Below are positions 9,346-15,265 of a DNA stretch of 18,412 nt, one piece after another. The notes below the pieces were generated by a model, which searched no databases, was not told where the DNA came from, and saw only the letters and a list, made by a program, of their open reading frames with translations. Position numbers and translations under genes: made by a program. The stretch is taken from NCBI GenBank assembly GCA_031288885.1, contig JAITQP010000005.1, positions 1 through 18,412 of the forward strand. The letters run 5' to 3'. Positions within the stretch are counted from its first letter, which is position 1. The number at the start of each line of letters is the position of its first letter. This DNA is from Prevotellaceae bacterium. GTDB lineage: Bacteria > Bacteroidota > Bacteroidia > Bacteroidales > UBA932.

Positions 9346-10814
9346 TCGAAGCGCGCGCCAATAAACGTTATGTCCACCGCCGACGGTATGCGGATGCGGG
9401 CGCACCCCATAAACGCATCCATAATATCTATCTTGGAGAACGAAAATCTCCCCTCGGAGCAGAAGTTGCCCACTTGGGTGGATATGTTGTCGAATTGCGC
9501 AAACATGGTTGCCGGCGCGCAGAAGCTTTCGCCCTGCATCATAATGCTGTCGGGGTTGCGCCCCTTGGCAATGGAGAGCGGTGTGGCGGCGCAGACCTGC
9601 TTAAAGAGGTCGAGCTGGTTGAGGCTACCCTGCATAACCGCGTTGAAGCAGTGACCGCCGAGCTTCGCCCCCACGCCGGCTTCGCGCATAAACATGGTTG
9701 CCGGTGCGCAGAAGCTCTCCCCGCTCATCAGGATGCTGTCCGGATTTCGCCCGTCTGCCTGCGACAGGGCTGTCGCGGCGCAGATAAGGCCGGTGGCGTT
9801 CGAGCCATGCTCGTCCTTCCCCAAGGCAAGTCGCCCTGCGGAGCAGAAGCCGCCAAACGGCTGGGTTGCCGCATCGGTGGATGAAAAGACGGTAACGCCG
9901 CTGCACTCGCCGCCAAACGGCAGGTGCATGCTGTCGGGGTTGGCGCCCTTAGGCAGCTCCGAAAGGGCAACGCTTACGCAGGCGTCTCCGGCCATCCGCT
10001 CCTTCAGCGCCGCACCGGCGGAGGCGGCCGGATGAACGGCGGAGCAGAAGCCATCCAGCGCGGTTGCCGCCACCTCCTCGCCGTGGAAGAACGTCAGCTC
10101 GCCGCAATCTCTACTCCCCTCAATCATTATGCTATCCACATTCTTCCCCGCTGCCGCGGAGGTGGCCGTAGCGGCGCACGCCAGCATAACGCTGTTCGCC
10201 GCGTTCTTGCCGTCCGCTACGCAAAAATGCCCGTCGGAGCAAAAGCTCCCGAGCAGGGACGTAGCCGTATCGACGATGGCGAACGATGTGGCGGGGCTAC
10301 AGTAGGATTTCTGTGCAACGAGTACGCTGTCGGCGTTCATCCCCGCCGGCAGCTGCGACGCCGCCGTAGCCGCGCAGATGCGAGCGCCAACAACGCCGCT
10401 CCCCAAAACAGCTACGCTGTCGTGAAGCATGGCGGCCGCGCACGACCCGCTAAAAAGCTGCCGCAGGGTGTCCACCTGCGTAAAAATGCTCAAGGCGGAG
10501 CAGGCAGACATGTTCTGCACCATCACGCTGTCGGGGTTGGCGCCGTTAGCAAAGCTAAGGAGCGTGGCGGCGCAGGCTTCTCCTGCATGCCTTGCCACGC
10601 CATCATCCACCCCGTCCGACAGGGTGGCGGCAACGCAAAATTCCCCTGCATCCGCGTATACATTATCGGACGAAGCGTACACATCAACTTTGGCGCACCA
10701 ACCGCTACTGTAAAAATATACGGTATCTATGCCCGTTGTATCGCTCACGCCCAGCTGGGCGTAGCTCGTAACGGTCAACGATAAAAACAATAATAATAAT
10801 AAGTGCTTTTTCAA
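1..10814 (-). CDS. Giant secreted Ig-like repeat surface protein (C-terminus beyond window)
   Basis: The frame is open without a stop from 10814 to the left edge, giving at least 3,604 residues; the end is not in the window. The start is TTG at 10814-10812. An in-frame TAG lies at 10841-10839, and no ATG or GTG lies between it and a clear signal peptide (MKKHLLLLLFLSLTVTSYA, residues 1-19). Residues 81-470 are six Cys-containing repeats. From about residue 490 onward there are about 37 Ig-like domains of about 84 residues, each with a central Trp (for example YRWYKNG or SVAWFHNG) and an F-strand motif such as DSGxYxVxAYN followed by Cys. It should be exported by Sec and probably displayed as a long surface fibre or adhesin, as for other giant Ig/PKD-repeat proteins of Bacteroidota; this role is inferred. 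A type IX sorting domain or other anchor could lie beyond the window. The gene follows the glycine-rich FISUMP gene by 53 bp, so co-transcription is likely. No catalytic domain was seen. Confidence 0.93.
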   Translation of the reverse strand, partial: MKKHLLLLLFLSLTVTSYAQLGVSDTTGIDTVYFYSSGWCAKVDVYASSDNVYADAGEFCVAATLSDGVDDGVARHAGEACAATLLSFANGANPDSVMVQNMSACSALSIFTQVDTLRQLFSGSCAAAMLHDSVAVLGSGVVGARICAATAASQLPAGMNADSVLVAQKSYCSPATSFAIVDTATSLLGSFCSDGHFCVADGKNAANSVMLACAATATSAAAGKNVDSIMIEGSRDCGELTFFHGEEVAATALDGFCSAVHPAASAGAALKERMAGDACVSVALSELPKGANPDSMHLPFGGECSGVTVFSSTDAATQPFGGFCSAGRLALGKDEHGSNATGLICAATALSQADGRNPDSILMSGESFCAPATMFMREAGVGAKLGGHCFNAVMQGSLNQLDLFKQVCAATPLSIAKGRNPDSIMMQGESFCAPATMFAQFDNISTQVGNFCSEGRFSFSKIDIMDAFMGCARIRIPSAVDITFIGARFDDREWGFKAVPNNLLWLCSPNDPITLQVRASSPATFSWYLKNDPERRLSSADTLHLSPPVKEGEYYAVGYGYGNNVSPTMTVKICDCDFVKTSQSDTTVYTYTNSKVRLLPRIAGGNQDERYNKYQWFVNGAPYSSPSATSVLLMNTGATASVHKLVARAISPCDTLDSDTITLVVCAPVAKVNTFSAHTVKGNVNLLAGSKVVDVCLNTNLELRAAIRGATEYRWYRDGVLVASGKDTVYKVSESMQFSHAGLYRVVGYNRCGDTASASATVNVEGWLSVKQPLPQALTVCEGSSITLKYAVENAKKYVWTKGGVSIAGAGDSTLLLSALDTLASGRYVVQASNSCDMYSDTLDLTVTPRAHASILSADTMACAGGSFSFVATALYADSMKWYHRGDEVGWSASYIETRAKLTDSGTYTLVAYNVCTNDTLPIHLYVSSSIGVEQPMPDTTYYYEGRALRLAFKAKEALGYRWHRVISGAVTPIDGAGSDSIYLKHPAELADSGYYVAEAYNGCGTVRDTALAVAYPRTRITLPLRDTLVCEGQPLYLKADATLADSVAWYRNGVKIAGGAGAFALNIAALAVTDTGRYLFIATNRNNSDTTACTVRIMMSLRLKTPLNGGADTLSLCESRSLRLLFKVDNANFYLWRVAGATDTISTDTLYALPHALPEHSGKYIAEARNACGALADTVVVAVNPAVHITYVTPDVDICAGDTLRLTATAAQMPVPENIAWQWRRNGVLVGEGSKYTNPNTLMADSGTYALVASYPNGCGNDSAKVHVTVHLPLKPVTLLTQDSLTVCEGDSVGFTFAVENTQGYYWYRDSVSDASVVKRGAPADSVFSIPRVSVSHGGRYIVKAANACGSLFDTVYVTALPSPHVALKYSDLLACPESPLQLAATASGYDSIAWRLDGVAIATNLLTIDIHAMRPVDAGRYVVEAYNSNGCASDSAVVNVGVRPALSPYITLPDDTLYSCEGAPLSLTFAVTNAMGYRWLRNGVALPCDENTLTIGSLLPDSAGVYKVFAYSLCDTLRDSVTVTLRLRAKLTERPAERIVLCESDSLVLKVGAENADSVAWFHGGKMIGRDLVSIKPSIASADSGWYAAVAYNSCGNDTATTFVEVSHGPVSILSPLPDKVSLCEGDTLRLRLEARNASSYRWHKNGEVIPNATTATYRLAVDSMSTSGVYVAQAINGCDTVSDTVAVTLRYKAHVLRSPVPNIMLCLRDELALASTTLHANSVVWYHNGNRIATSESYNKMMVDESDAGSYVMVAYGSCGNDTSSATQVVVSTSEPSVITNLPDTVYQHLNTRLELKLVARGAVQYQWYRDGEVLHNATDSVLVIKRFALADSGVYTVEAGNGCGVEMGETNVVALYGAIITGEPADMVVCVGAPFSLSAEAIGYDSLTWFRNNLVYATDTLSIGSDSATHLNSGSYQLVAHGKYGNDTSALARIYVNTDSVKITAPLASGLNTLQSCLGKALLLSVSAGDATYTWSKSDTQDVLLSGVNLNSFDIHAFSPADIGYYSVTIDNGCDVQSDSVYVGTFKVASASLATAGRLAICEGAPLEVAATAKGYDSVAWLHNGRKVDDRLTFGKVRAGQTDAGLYRLVAYGPCNSDTTAAVRVEIAASLSVTTSLPDTIETCQGAPLTLRYKAKNAEGYRWYKNGKLLPTATDSLLTFDALSLSDAGVYAAKSFNGCGAVSDSVVLKVMTKLHIAALLGDTSICLGSDLTLHVEVADADSVAWLAALPNGRYARVAGGDAYTISAAKYSDSGRYVAVAYGLCGVDTSAAMHVILIDEVYTSGKILGSVDLCEGQNLELSFKADNADGYQWYYEGEEIIGATDSTLQKTGMTLADTGRYAVEAYNTCDALRDVVTVTVSVKPTITTQPQDVNVCIDSSLMLIAAAGSTDSVAWYCHGRKVGSADTLTIAAVAEADSGDYYFVAYGHNGCGVDTSRRARVEVSRAISVVMPLPDSLRVCEGESRTLHLFANNVTGGYRWYKDGALIPTATTRSLALNSIGRSDAGQYVVEAYNGSCASVFDTVTLRVNNAARIAPLPADTMLCISNKLRLSAAATDADSVAWFYAPTGKQLNSYATLSLSNLTLADSGVYICVAYSSCRNDTAKVRVLVSNALVENSLLSPDGSRANMLCENQPLRLSFNVSNALHFAWYKDDSLMVGYTDSIFEVSRFTESMEGLYVAVAKNGCGVASDTLMIKLNMPAEIIVPMPDTILLCRGDELELTAEALADNVAWFHNGREVSDNEIYSVPATTMSDGGSYTFIAYGSCGNDTSAAISLLISESGATATQPLVDMLRLREGEPLRLVFKANKHVLYRWTKDGGNLSNATDSVYFNPAVSMADEGRYNVMAYNGCDTLYDDIYVAVEPCTHITGQPTDTMVCNGKGFALTAKVNFADSIVWFKQNAGRVGEGLTYAKSSSTLADDGSYYVVAYSSVCKNDTSSVVAVYVDDNMSVNTPLRAMGNILKVCKAAPLRLTFNVSNAVQFLWYKNDKLIAEATDSVYAVLAADTLTAGTYVAVAMNGCGVLSDTVTVKVNDGARTGLITISSSEVCQGEPFTISSSATSYDSLVWRHNGVRVATGSTLSKAHAALSDSGAYRLIAYNACGNDTSNAVSLKVFTAVTPRVALPNFLKHCEADTMTLRFVANMAARYYWYYDRMLLQEGASDTLYTQALALADSGRYIVIAVNSCNVISDTVSVKVNPQAVASLISPDSVHVCPNEQLTLSATVQYADSVAWFHERRGKVGSNPLYVVARATLADSGAYRMVSYNACGNDTTPMVRVSVSQILQSGSVFTSDTLRLCEGEQLRLRYSSRGATGYSWYKNGTLLRSGVVDTLLRINAVTPSDAGRYVVTSYSACDTLRDTVAVIINAAPAITAQPTDTSVCDGNTAVRTFLANNAISYAWYTLSGVQISANNTLSVKSSDIFYGGRYYGAATNGCHTVYTDTIEVHIGSALQLHQGLPDRLTLCEGEKLTLSLVADNLFRTRWVHNKDTLSITDSTYHVSRVSLSDTGLYIVKGYNGCGAIFDTTYVVVKALPRFTLQPRDTSLCGAGTATLTAHADNIAGAIQWYKKGSGIQGSGNVLSTTAAGFYYALAQNSCDTISSDT
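9405..10574 (-). repeat. Six tandem 63-66-residue Cys repeats in the giant protein N-terminus
   Basis: Residues 81-470 divide into six back-to-back units of 66, 66, 66, 66, 63 and 63 residues. Most units open with CAAT, followed by a loose LSxAxGxNPDS motif. A second Cys about 25 residues in is often in the context GESFCAPAT. A third Cys about 20 residues later is often in GxFCS. A half unit containing CVAATLSDG precedes them at residues 59-80. The last two units are closest to each other (NPDSIxMxGESFCAPATMF in both); the others are well diverged, so this is an old amplification. I do not recognise the family. Regular spacing and three cysteines per unit suggest a stacked, disulfide-stabilised stalk or solenoid, which is inference. 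Confidence 0.85.
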
Positions 10815-10867
10815 CTTCTTCTCAGTATATTTAGCCTTCTACCAACATTCCGTCCAATGGGGGATTG

Positions 10868-13276
10868 CTACTGCGGCGAGATGATAACGTATCCATTTTT
10901 TGCGTTCACGCTATTCGCGAACGTTCCTTTGCTCACGCCCCCAACGTAGTGCGTACCGCCGCCGCCGCCGCCGCCCGCGCAGCCCATGTGGCTGCTTTCG
11001 CCGCCGCCGCCGCCGGCGCCGGCCTTGCTTTCGGCGCCTCCTGCCTTACCGCCCTGCCCGGGGCGACATCCGCCTTTTCTGAACTTACTTCCGCCTGTTC
11101 CGCCGCTGCCGTTCCGGTAGCCGCCACCGCCGCCACCGCCGCCGCCCTGCGGCCATACAGTGGAAACGTTGTCAAAGGGGGAAAAGCCTATCGCAGTCTG
11201 TCCCTTCGTATTTTGAGCTCCGCCGAATCCCGTAGCCGAGTAGTCGTGACCGCGGCCGCCGCCACCGCCGCCGCCGCCTGCAACAATAACTCGGCTGGCA
11301 AGGTTTGTGGTGCCTATCCGAATGTCGGAAGCTCCGCCACCCGTAGCGCCCGCTTCGGCGCTACCTTTGCGCTGGCTGGGGTCCACTGCGCCGCCGACGC
11401 CGGCGCCGTTGAACGTTTTCCCCATGCCCCCTACAAAAATGTAGGCAACCTCCTTTGACGACGCTTCGTACAAGCCTTCCGCCATGCCGCCCATGCCGCC
11501 TTTGGCACTTTTTACAGCGTCACCACCACCCTTTGCGCCGTAGCAGGAAAACTTATACATGCCCGGGCTGAGCTGAACTCGGTAGTGGCTTCCGGAGTAG
11601 CTGTAGGTAAACGACGCCCGCGCGCTGACAAACGACGGCGCAAATATGGTGTTGGCTTCGTTTCGCGCCCGCGCGTAAACTTTTATGGGCGCTGTGGTAG
11701 AAAAGGTGTTGCTCCCCGACTGCAGCAGCCTGCCGTTTACGGGAGCATCGTACCAGTCAACGGTGGCGCCGATAGAGGTGTAGGCTTGGAATGTTGCCTC
11801 CTCCGTGTTCACGCCGGACACGTCCCGTAGCCGCAGGATGCGGGGGTTGTCATCGCCGGTGCTATTCTTGGTGCAGCGAACGCTCAGCCCGAAAAACTTG
11901 CCTGTGCTTGAAACGCCGACGCCCGACTTGCAGCTCGTAGCGTCCATGTAGCGGTAGTAGGCGTGGGTGGTGCTGCTCTCGGACGACGTCCAGAAAGCGG
12001 CGTACCAGCCCGCGCCGGTGAAGTACGATGAGCTGCCGCTGCCGTGCCGCCGCCCCGCCGGTAGCATCGAAAAGCCAAAGTAGTCGTCGCCAAGGTTGTG
12101 CGGCGTGATGAGCTTACCCTTCGAATCCAGCCGAAGCCATATCCACGCGCCCCCTGCCGTTTCGGCGCAGATGGAGTCAACGGGGCTGATGTGCGGCGGG
12201 CAGCTGTTCGTGGACTTGAGGCGCGGAAGAGCGCTCTTGCCGAGGTCGTTTTTCACCGACGTACCCGCCAGAACGTGGTTGCAGGGCGCCGCGCCGTCTG
12301 CCTGAAAGAGGTCGGTGTTGTCGCACCCCTCCACGCTGTTGAGCATAACGCCCCAGTCAAAATCGCTGGGCAGCAGCCATCCATCGGGGCAAATGCCCTG
12401 CGCTTCGCTAAACATATCGCGCACTTGCACCTTGTCCTGCGTGGACGAGAAGCCGTTACGCCGCATGGCCGAATTCCACGTGTAGAGCGCCCCGTAAACG
12501 CCGCACGCCGGCAACCCCGACGTGGCGGTAACCTGCACCACGCCGCGCGGCGGAATGCCCGTACACCAGTAGTTGCCAAACAGCGCATTGTTGTCGGATG
12601 CAGAGGCGTTGTTCAGGCCAATGTTGGCGTTGCCGGAGTTGACTATTTTTTCGGTGTAGGCAAGATTTTGCGCAAACCACCACTTGCCGTCGGGCAAGAG
12701 CACAATCCGGTAGGGCTTGCAGTCGCGCGCATCGCGAATCCATCCCTCCCAGTTGCCCGATTTGCCCTGACGTGTGTGGCAAGCCACTATATCCGAGCCC
12801 TTGTAGGGGCAATTCTTGTGCACGTTGTTCGGCTCAAAAATCACATCCGACCCGCCAACGCCGCAGCCCTTGCAGCGGTAGGCGAGCTCAAAGCTCTCCA
12901 CGCAAAGCCGCATGCTGTCCGACGATTTAACGCCCTTGGGCAGGGTAAAGCGCAGCTTGTAGCCGCCCGCCTTGGGGCGCATAAACGCCATGCTGTCCTG
13001 CGACAGCACGTAGGAGGCGGTGTTGTTCAGCACGCTATCCACCGCCACCGCGAGCCGGAGCCCGCTCTTGTCCTCCAGCCAAAACCGAGCCTGATATTCG
13101 CTACAGCTTTGCTGCTCGTACATAATTTCTGCGTATAGCTTCCGGTTTTGGAGGTCGGAGTTGGTGGTGAGCACCGTAAAAGGCGCTACCCCACTGGCAA
13201 GCACCGGCGCTACCGGCAGCAGCAACGCTGCTACCAGCATCGCTACCGCCTTTTCCGCTATCCTGTTAAGTGACAT
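10868..13276 (-). CDS. Secreted FISUMP protein with Ig-like and glycine-rich C-terminal domains
   Basis: This is an 802-residue protein. A signal peptide covers residues 1-28, with a hydrophobic core and an ALxxPVAPVLAS end; there is no lipobox. Residues 29-172 form the N-terminal module shared with the two upstream genes, including TNSDLQN, YRCKGCG (133-139) and NCPYKG followed by DIVAC. The FISUMP domain spans about 173-468, with DGKWWFAQNL (196-205), GICPDGWLLPS (294-304), GFSMLPAGRR and a final SVRC. Residues about 490-545 resemble Bacteroidota Ig_7-type domains (ATVDWYDAP). Residues 556-802 are a glycine-rich domain similar to the ALK/LTK-type Gly-rich family (PF12810): VQLSPGMYKFSCYGAKGG, VGGMGK, GGGASDIR and SRVIVAGGGG. 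It has poly-Gly runs of 8-9 residues and ends in a YVIIS strand. FISUMP function is unknown; the family is secreted or surface-associated. The role is probably structural or adhesive. It is third in a tandem paralogous set and lies directly before the giant Ig gene. Confidence 0.93.
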   Translation of the reverse strand: MSLNRIAEKAVAMLVAALLLPVAPVLASGVAPFTVLTTNSDLQNRKLYAEIMYEQQSCSEYQARFWLEDKSGLRLAVAVDSVLNNTASYVLSQDSMAFMRPKAGGYKLRFTLPKGVKSSDSMRLCVESFELAYRCKGCGVGGSDVIFEPNNVHKNCPYKGSDIVACHTRQGKSGNWEGWIRDARDCKPYRIVLLPDGKWWFAQNLAYTEKIVNSGNANIGLNNASASDNNALFGNYWCTGIPPRGVVQVTATSGLPACGVYGALYTWNSAMRRNGFSSTQDKVQVRDMFSEAQGICPDGWLLPSDFDWGVMLNSVEGCDNTDLFQADGAAPCNHVLAGTSVKNDLGKSALPRLKSTNSCPPHISPVDSICAETAGGAWIWLRLDSKGKLITPHNLGDDYFGFSMLPAGRRHGSGSSSYFTGAGWYAAFWTSSESSTTHAYYRYMDATSCKSGVGVSSTGKFFGLSVRCTKNSTGDDNPRILRLRDVSGVNTEEATFQAYTSIGATVDWYDAPVNGRLLQSGSNTFSTTAPIKVYARARNEANTIFAPSFVSARASFTYSYSGSHYRVQLSPGMYKFSCYGAKGGGDAVKSAKGGMGGMAEGLYEASSKEVAYIFVGGMGKTFNGAGVGGAVDPSQRKGSAEAGATGGGASDIRIGTTNLASRVIVAGGGGGGGGRGHDYSATGFGGAQNTKGQTAIGFSPFDNVSTVWPQGGGGGGGGGYRNGSGGTGGSKFRKGGCRPGQGGKAGGAESKAGAGGGGGESSHMGCAGGGGGGGTHYVGGVSKGTFANSVNAKNGYVIISPQ
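10955..11275 (-). repeat. In-frame GGC/GGT runs encoding poly-Gly tracts
   Basis: The plus strand shows several runs of GCC triplets (around 10958-10975, 11001-11013, 11129-11148 and 11254-11278). Read on the coding strand these are GGC/GGT runs encoding stretches of up to nine glycines in the C-terminal domain of the 802-residue protein. Being triplet repeats, changes in length would keep the frame. They also explain several alanine-rich spurious frames on the other strand. Confidence 0.75.
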
Positions 13277-13323
13277 TTCTCTGAAGCTGATATATTTATA
13301 TTGGTATCATCCTGATTGCGGCA

Positions 13324-13413
13324 ACGGAGGTGGGTTGTTGCTATCGCGTTCGGCTAACCCTAACAGGCTTTAACACCCTGTTAGGGTTTACCCGAACGCC
13401 CCTCCACCTCCGT
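13324..13413. repeat. Three-segment inverted repeat (large stem-loop) between two FISUMP genes
   Basis: Three nested pairs of arms are seen: 13324-13333 with 13404-13413 (10 bp), 13346-13353 with 13392-13399 (8 bp), and 13356-13367 with 13377-13388 (12 bp, AACCCTAACAGG against CCTGTTAGGGTT, 9-nt loop). It lies in the 209-bp gap between the stop of the 569-residue gene and the start of the 802-residue gene. It has no U-tract after the stem, so it is not a classic intrinsic terminator. It may be a dispersed intergenic repeat, or an RNA structure that adjusts expression of the downstream genes. The rest of this gap shows no gene and no promoter box I can defend; an AT-rich stretch lies just before the downstream ATG. 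Confidence 0.8.
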
Positions 13414-13485
13414 CGCTACGAGCGGACGCACGGCCGTGCCTCCTGCACGCCTCGCGCCGCTGACAGCTAACTGTTAACCGCTATG

Positions 13486-15195
13486 CTACGGCCGTTGGTC
13501 GGCTACGCACCGCACCGACATGCCCGTCCACTTGTCCCACGTCCAGCTTTGGATGGCAAAGTTGAAGTCCGCGTTATGGCGGTAGTTGTACCTGAAGCCG
13601 CGCGCGTACGCCAGCTCATTGTTCGTTGCAGAGTTCGCCACGCCGCTGGTCACGCTCGACGTCCAGAAGCCTGCAAACTCGCCCATGTAGTAGAAGTTTG
13701 CCTTAGCAGTATTCCCCACCGAGTTGTAGTGCCGCATACCCGCGGGCTTTGCGGCAAAGCCGTACTTGTCGGTGCCTGCCGTTTCGGGCAGAAAGTAGTT
13801 CCAGCTCGAGTTGGTTGCGGAGGCGTGCGTAATGATGGTAGCCGGCGCGTTGAGGTTGCTGGTGTTGGCGCTGGGGGCGCTGCTGTACGATAGGCTGGGC
13901 TTCACGCTCGGCGTTGCGCCTGTGCCGGCGCCAACGCCGTAGTTGGTAATCGTACCGTCGAGCTCCCTTGCCGGCGCAACGTCGGTGCTTAGCAGGTCTC
14001 TAAAGGCGCACTTGCTGGCCGCCCAGTAGAGGGTGCCCGCACTGGTGTAGTTGTGCGCGCAGGGCGAGATGAGGTTAAGGTTGGTGGCGCTCGTCGCGTT
14101 TAGGCCAGAGGCGGGGCATCCGCCGCCGCACCCCGCCTCCACAAGGTTGATCATCTTCCCCCAGTCGTAGCTGCTCGGCACAAACCACCCCTTGGGGCAT
14201 ATCCCGCGCCGCGTGCTTTCGCTGTTGATGGGCGCTGCGGGCAGAACAGCGGCGTCGGCGATGGCGGTGGCGTAGCCGTCGAGCGACATCACCGTTAGCC
14301 ACGGGTACAGCGCGCCGTAGGTATTGCAGGCTTCGTCCACCCCAACGCCGCTGTTGGGTAGCTGGTTGCCGTTTGCGCCAAAGCTATAGAGGAAGCCGGG
14401 GGTGCCCGGGTTTCCGTTGCCGCTGTTGCCGGCGGGCGGGCACCAGTACGTGTGGAGGTAGTCCGCGCTCGTACCGGAGGTCCCGCTGGGGTCTCCGGCG
14501 GACTGCTTTTTGTCCAGCGGCTTTGTTGACGTTCCGTAGTAGTTGAGGTTTTGGGCAAACCACCACTTTCCGTCCGGCATTTGCACAATGCGGTAGGGCT
14601 TGCAGTCGCGCTCGTCGAGTATCCAGCCTTCCCAGTTGCCCGCCTTGCTATCGCGCTTGTAGCACGCCAGCACGTCGTTGCCCTTGTTTAGGTAGGGGCA
14701 GCTGGGGTCAATATCATTGGGGGTGAATATCATATCCGTTCCGCCGATACCGCACCGCTCGCACCGCTGCGAAAATACCATTGCCTCTATGCATATCGAG
14801 GCGCTATCTTCCACCGTGAGCCCCTGCGGGAGGGGGAACTCGAGCTCGTAGCCCGAAACTTTCATGGCGTACATCACCGAGTCGCCGTTTTTGAGGCGCG
14901 CAATCCACTCGGCAGGCTCCGTGGTGATTTTAGAGTCCCAAACAGGCCCGTTGAGCACCTTAACTTTTTGGTAGCCGAGGTTGCCCTTTGTTGTCTGCAG
15001 CCTGAAGCGGAGGTCGTACGTCCGGCAGCTTAGGCCGTCGAAAGCGATGCGGACAAATATTTTTTCATTCTGGAGGTCGGTGTTGGTTTCCAAAACGGTT
15101 GCCGGATCATGCTGGGCGAAAGCCGGAGAAACCAGCAGGGCACAAGCAAAGACAACTTGCGCTGCTTTCTTGAGTATTGTTGCCATTGTGTTCAT
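13486..15195 (-). CDS. Secreted FISUMP-domain protein (middle paralogue)
   Basis: This is a 569-residue protein. A signal peptide covers residues 1-28 (hydrophobic FACALLVSPAFAQ); there is no lipobox Cys. The N-terminal shared module (about 29-185) has TNTDLQNEKIFV, a GYELEFPLPQG strand, QRCERCGIGG (143-152), DPSCPY and DVLAC. The FISUMP domain runs from about 187 to the end: NWEGWI, DCKPYRIVQMPDGKWWFAQN (197-216), YGALYPW (293-299), GICPKGWFVPSSYDWG (332-347), PAGMR, FWTSS and a terminal SVRCVADQRP. FISUMP proteins are secreted or surface proteins of unknown biochemical role, expanded in Fibrobacter and Bacteroidota. The protein stops almost directly after the FISUMP domain, so no type IX sorting tail is present. 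An in-frame second ATG at 15186 is an alternative start. The gene is 70 bp from the upstream paralogue and 209 bp from the downstream one. Confidence 0.93.
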   Translation of the reverse strand: MNTMATILKKAAQVVFACALLVSPAFAQHDPATVLETNTDLQNEKIFVRIAFDGLSCRTYDLRFRLQTTKGNLGYQKVKVLNGPVWDSKITTEPAEWIARLKNGDSVMYAMKVSGYELEFPLPQGLTVEDSASICIEAMVFSQRCERCGIGGTDMIFTPNDIDPSCPYLNKGNDVLACYKRDSKAGNWEGWILDERDCKPYRIVQMPDGKWWFAQNLNYYGTSTKPLDKKQSAGDPSGTSGTSADYLHTYWCPPAGNSGNGNPGTPGFLYSFGANGNQLPNSGVGVDEACNTYGALYPWLTVMSLDGYATAIADAAVLPAAPINSESTRRGICPKGWFVPSSYDWGKMINLVEAGCGGGCPASGLNATSATNLNLISPCAHNYTSAGTLYWAASKCAFRDLLSTDVAPARELDGTITNYGVGAGTGATPSVKPSLSYSSAPSANTSNLNAPATIITHASATNSSWNYFLPETAGTDKYGFAAKPAGMRHYNSVGNTAKANFYYMGEFAGFWTSSVTSGVANSATNNELAYARGFRYNYRHNADFNFAIQSWTWDKWTGMSVRCVADQRP

Positions 15196-15206
15196 CTATC
15201 TTTTGG

Positions 15207-15248
15207 GTTATGAATTATGTGTTGTGAGTTATAAGCTATACGTTATAT
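15207..15248. repeat. Degenerate 7-bp tandem repeat, six units
   Basis: Six consecutive heptamers of the form GTTATGA read GTTATGA, ATTATGT, GTTGTGA, GTTATAA, GCTATAC and GTTATAT. They fill most of the 70-bp gap between the 554-residue and 569-residue FISUMP genes, just upstream of the latter's ATG on the minus strand. The AT-rich tract stands out from the GC-rich coding DNA. It could hold a weak promoter or simply be a microsatellite-like spacer. Confidence 0.7.
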
Positions 15249-15265
15249 ATTTACGCTGCGCACTT

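Noticed and set aside
10865..11458. Alanine-rich plus-strand frame
   Set aside because: It is the reverse reading of the GGC-rich poly-Gly codons of the FISUMP/glycine-rich gene.
12098..13138. 346-residue plus-strand frame
   Set aside because: It is antisense to the 802-residue FISUMP gene, which has a signal peptide and family motifs over its full length.
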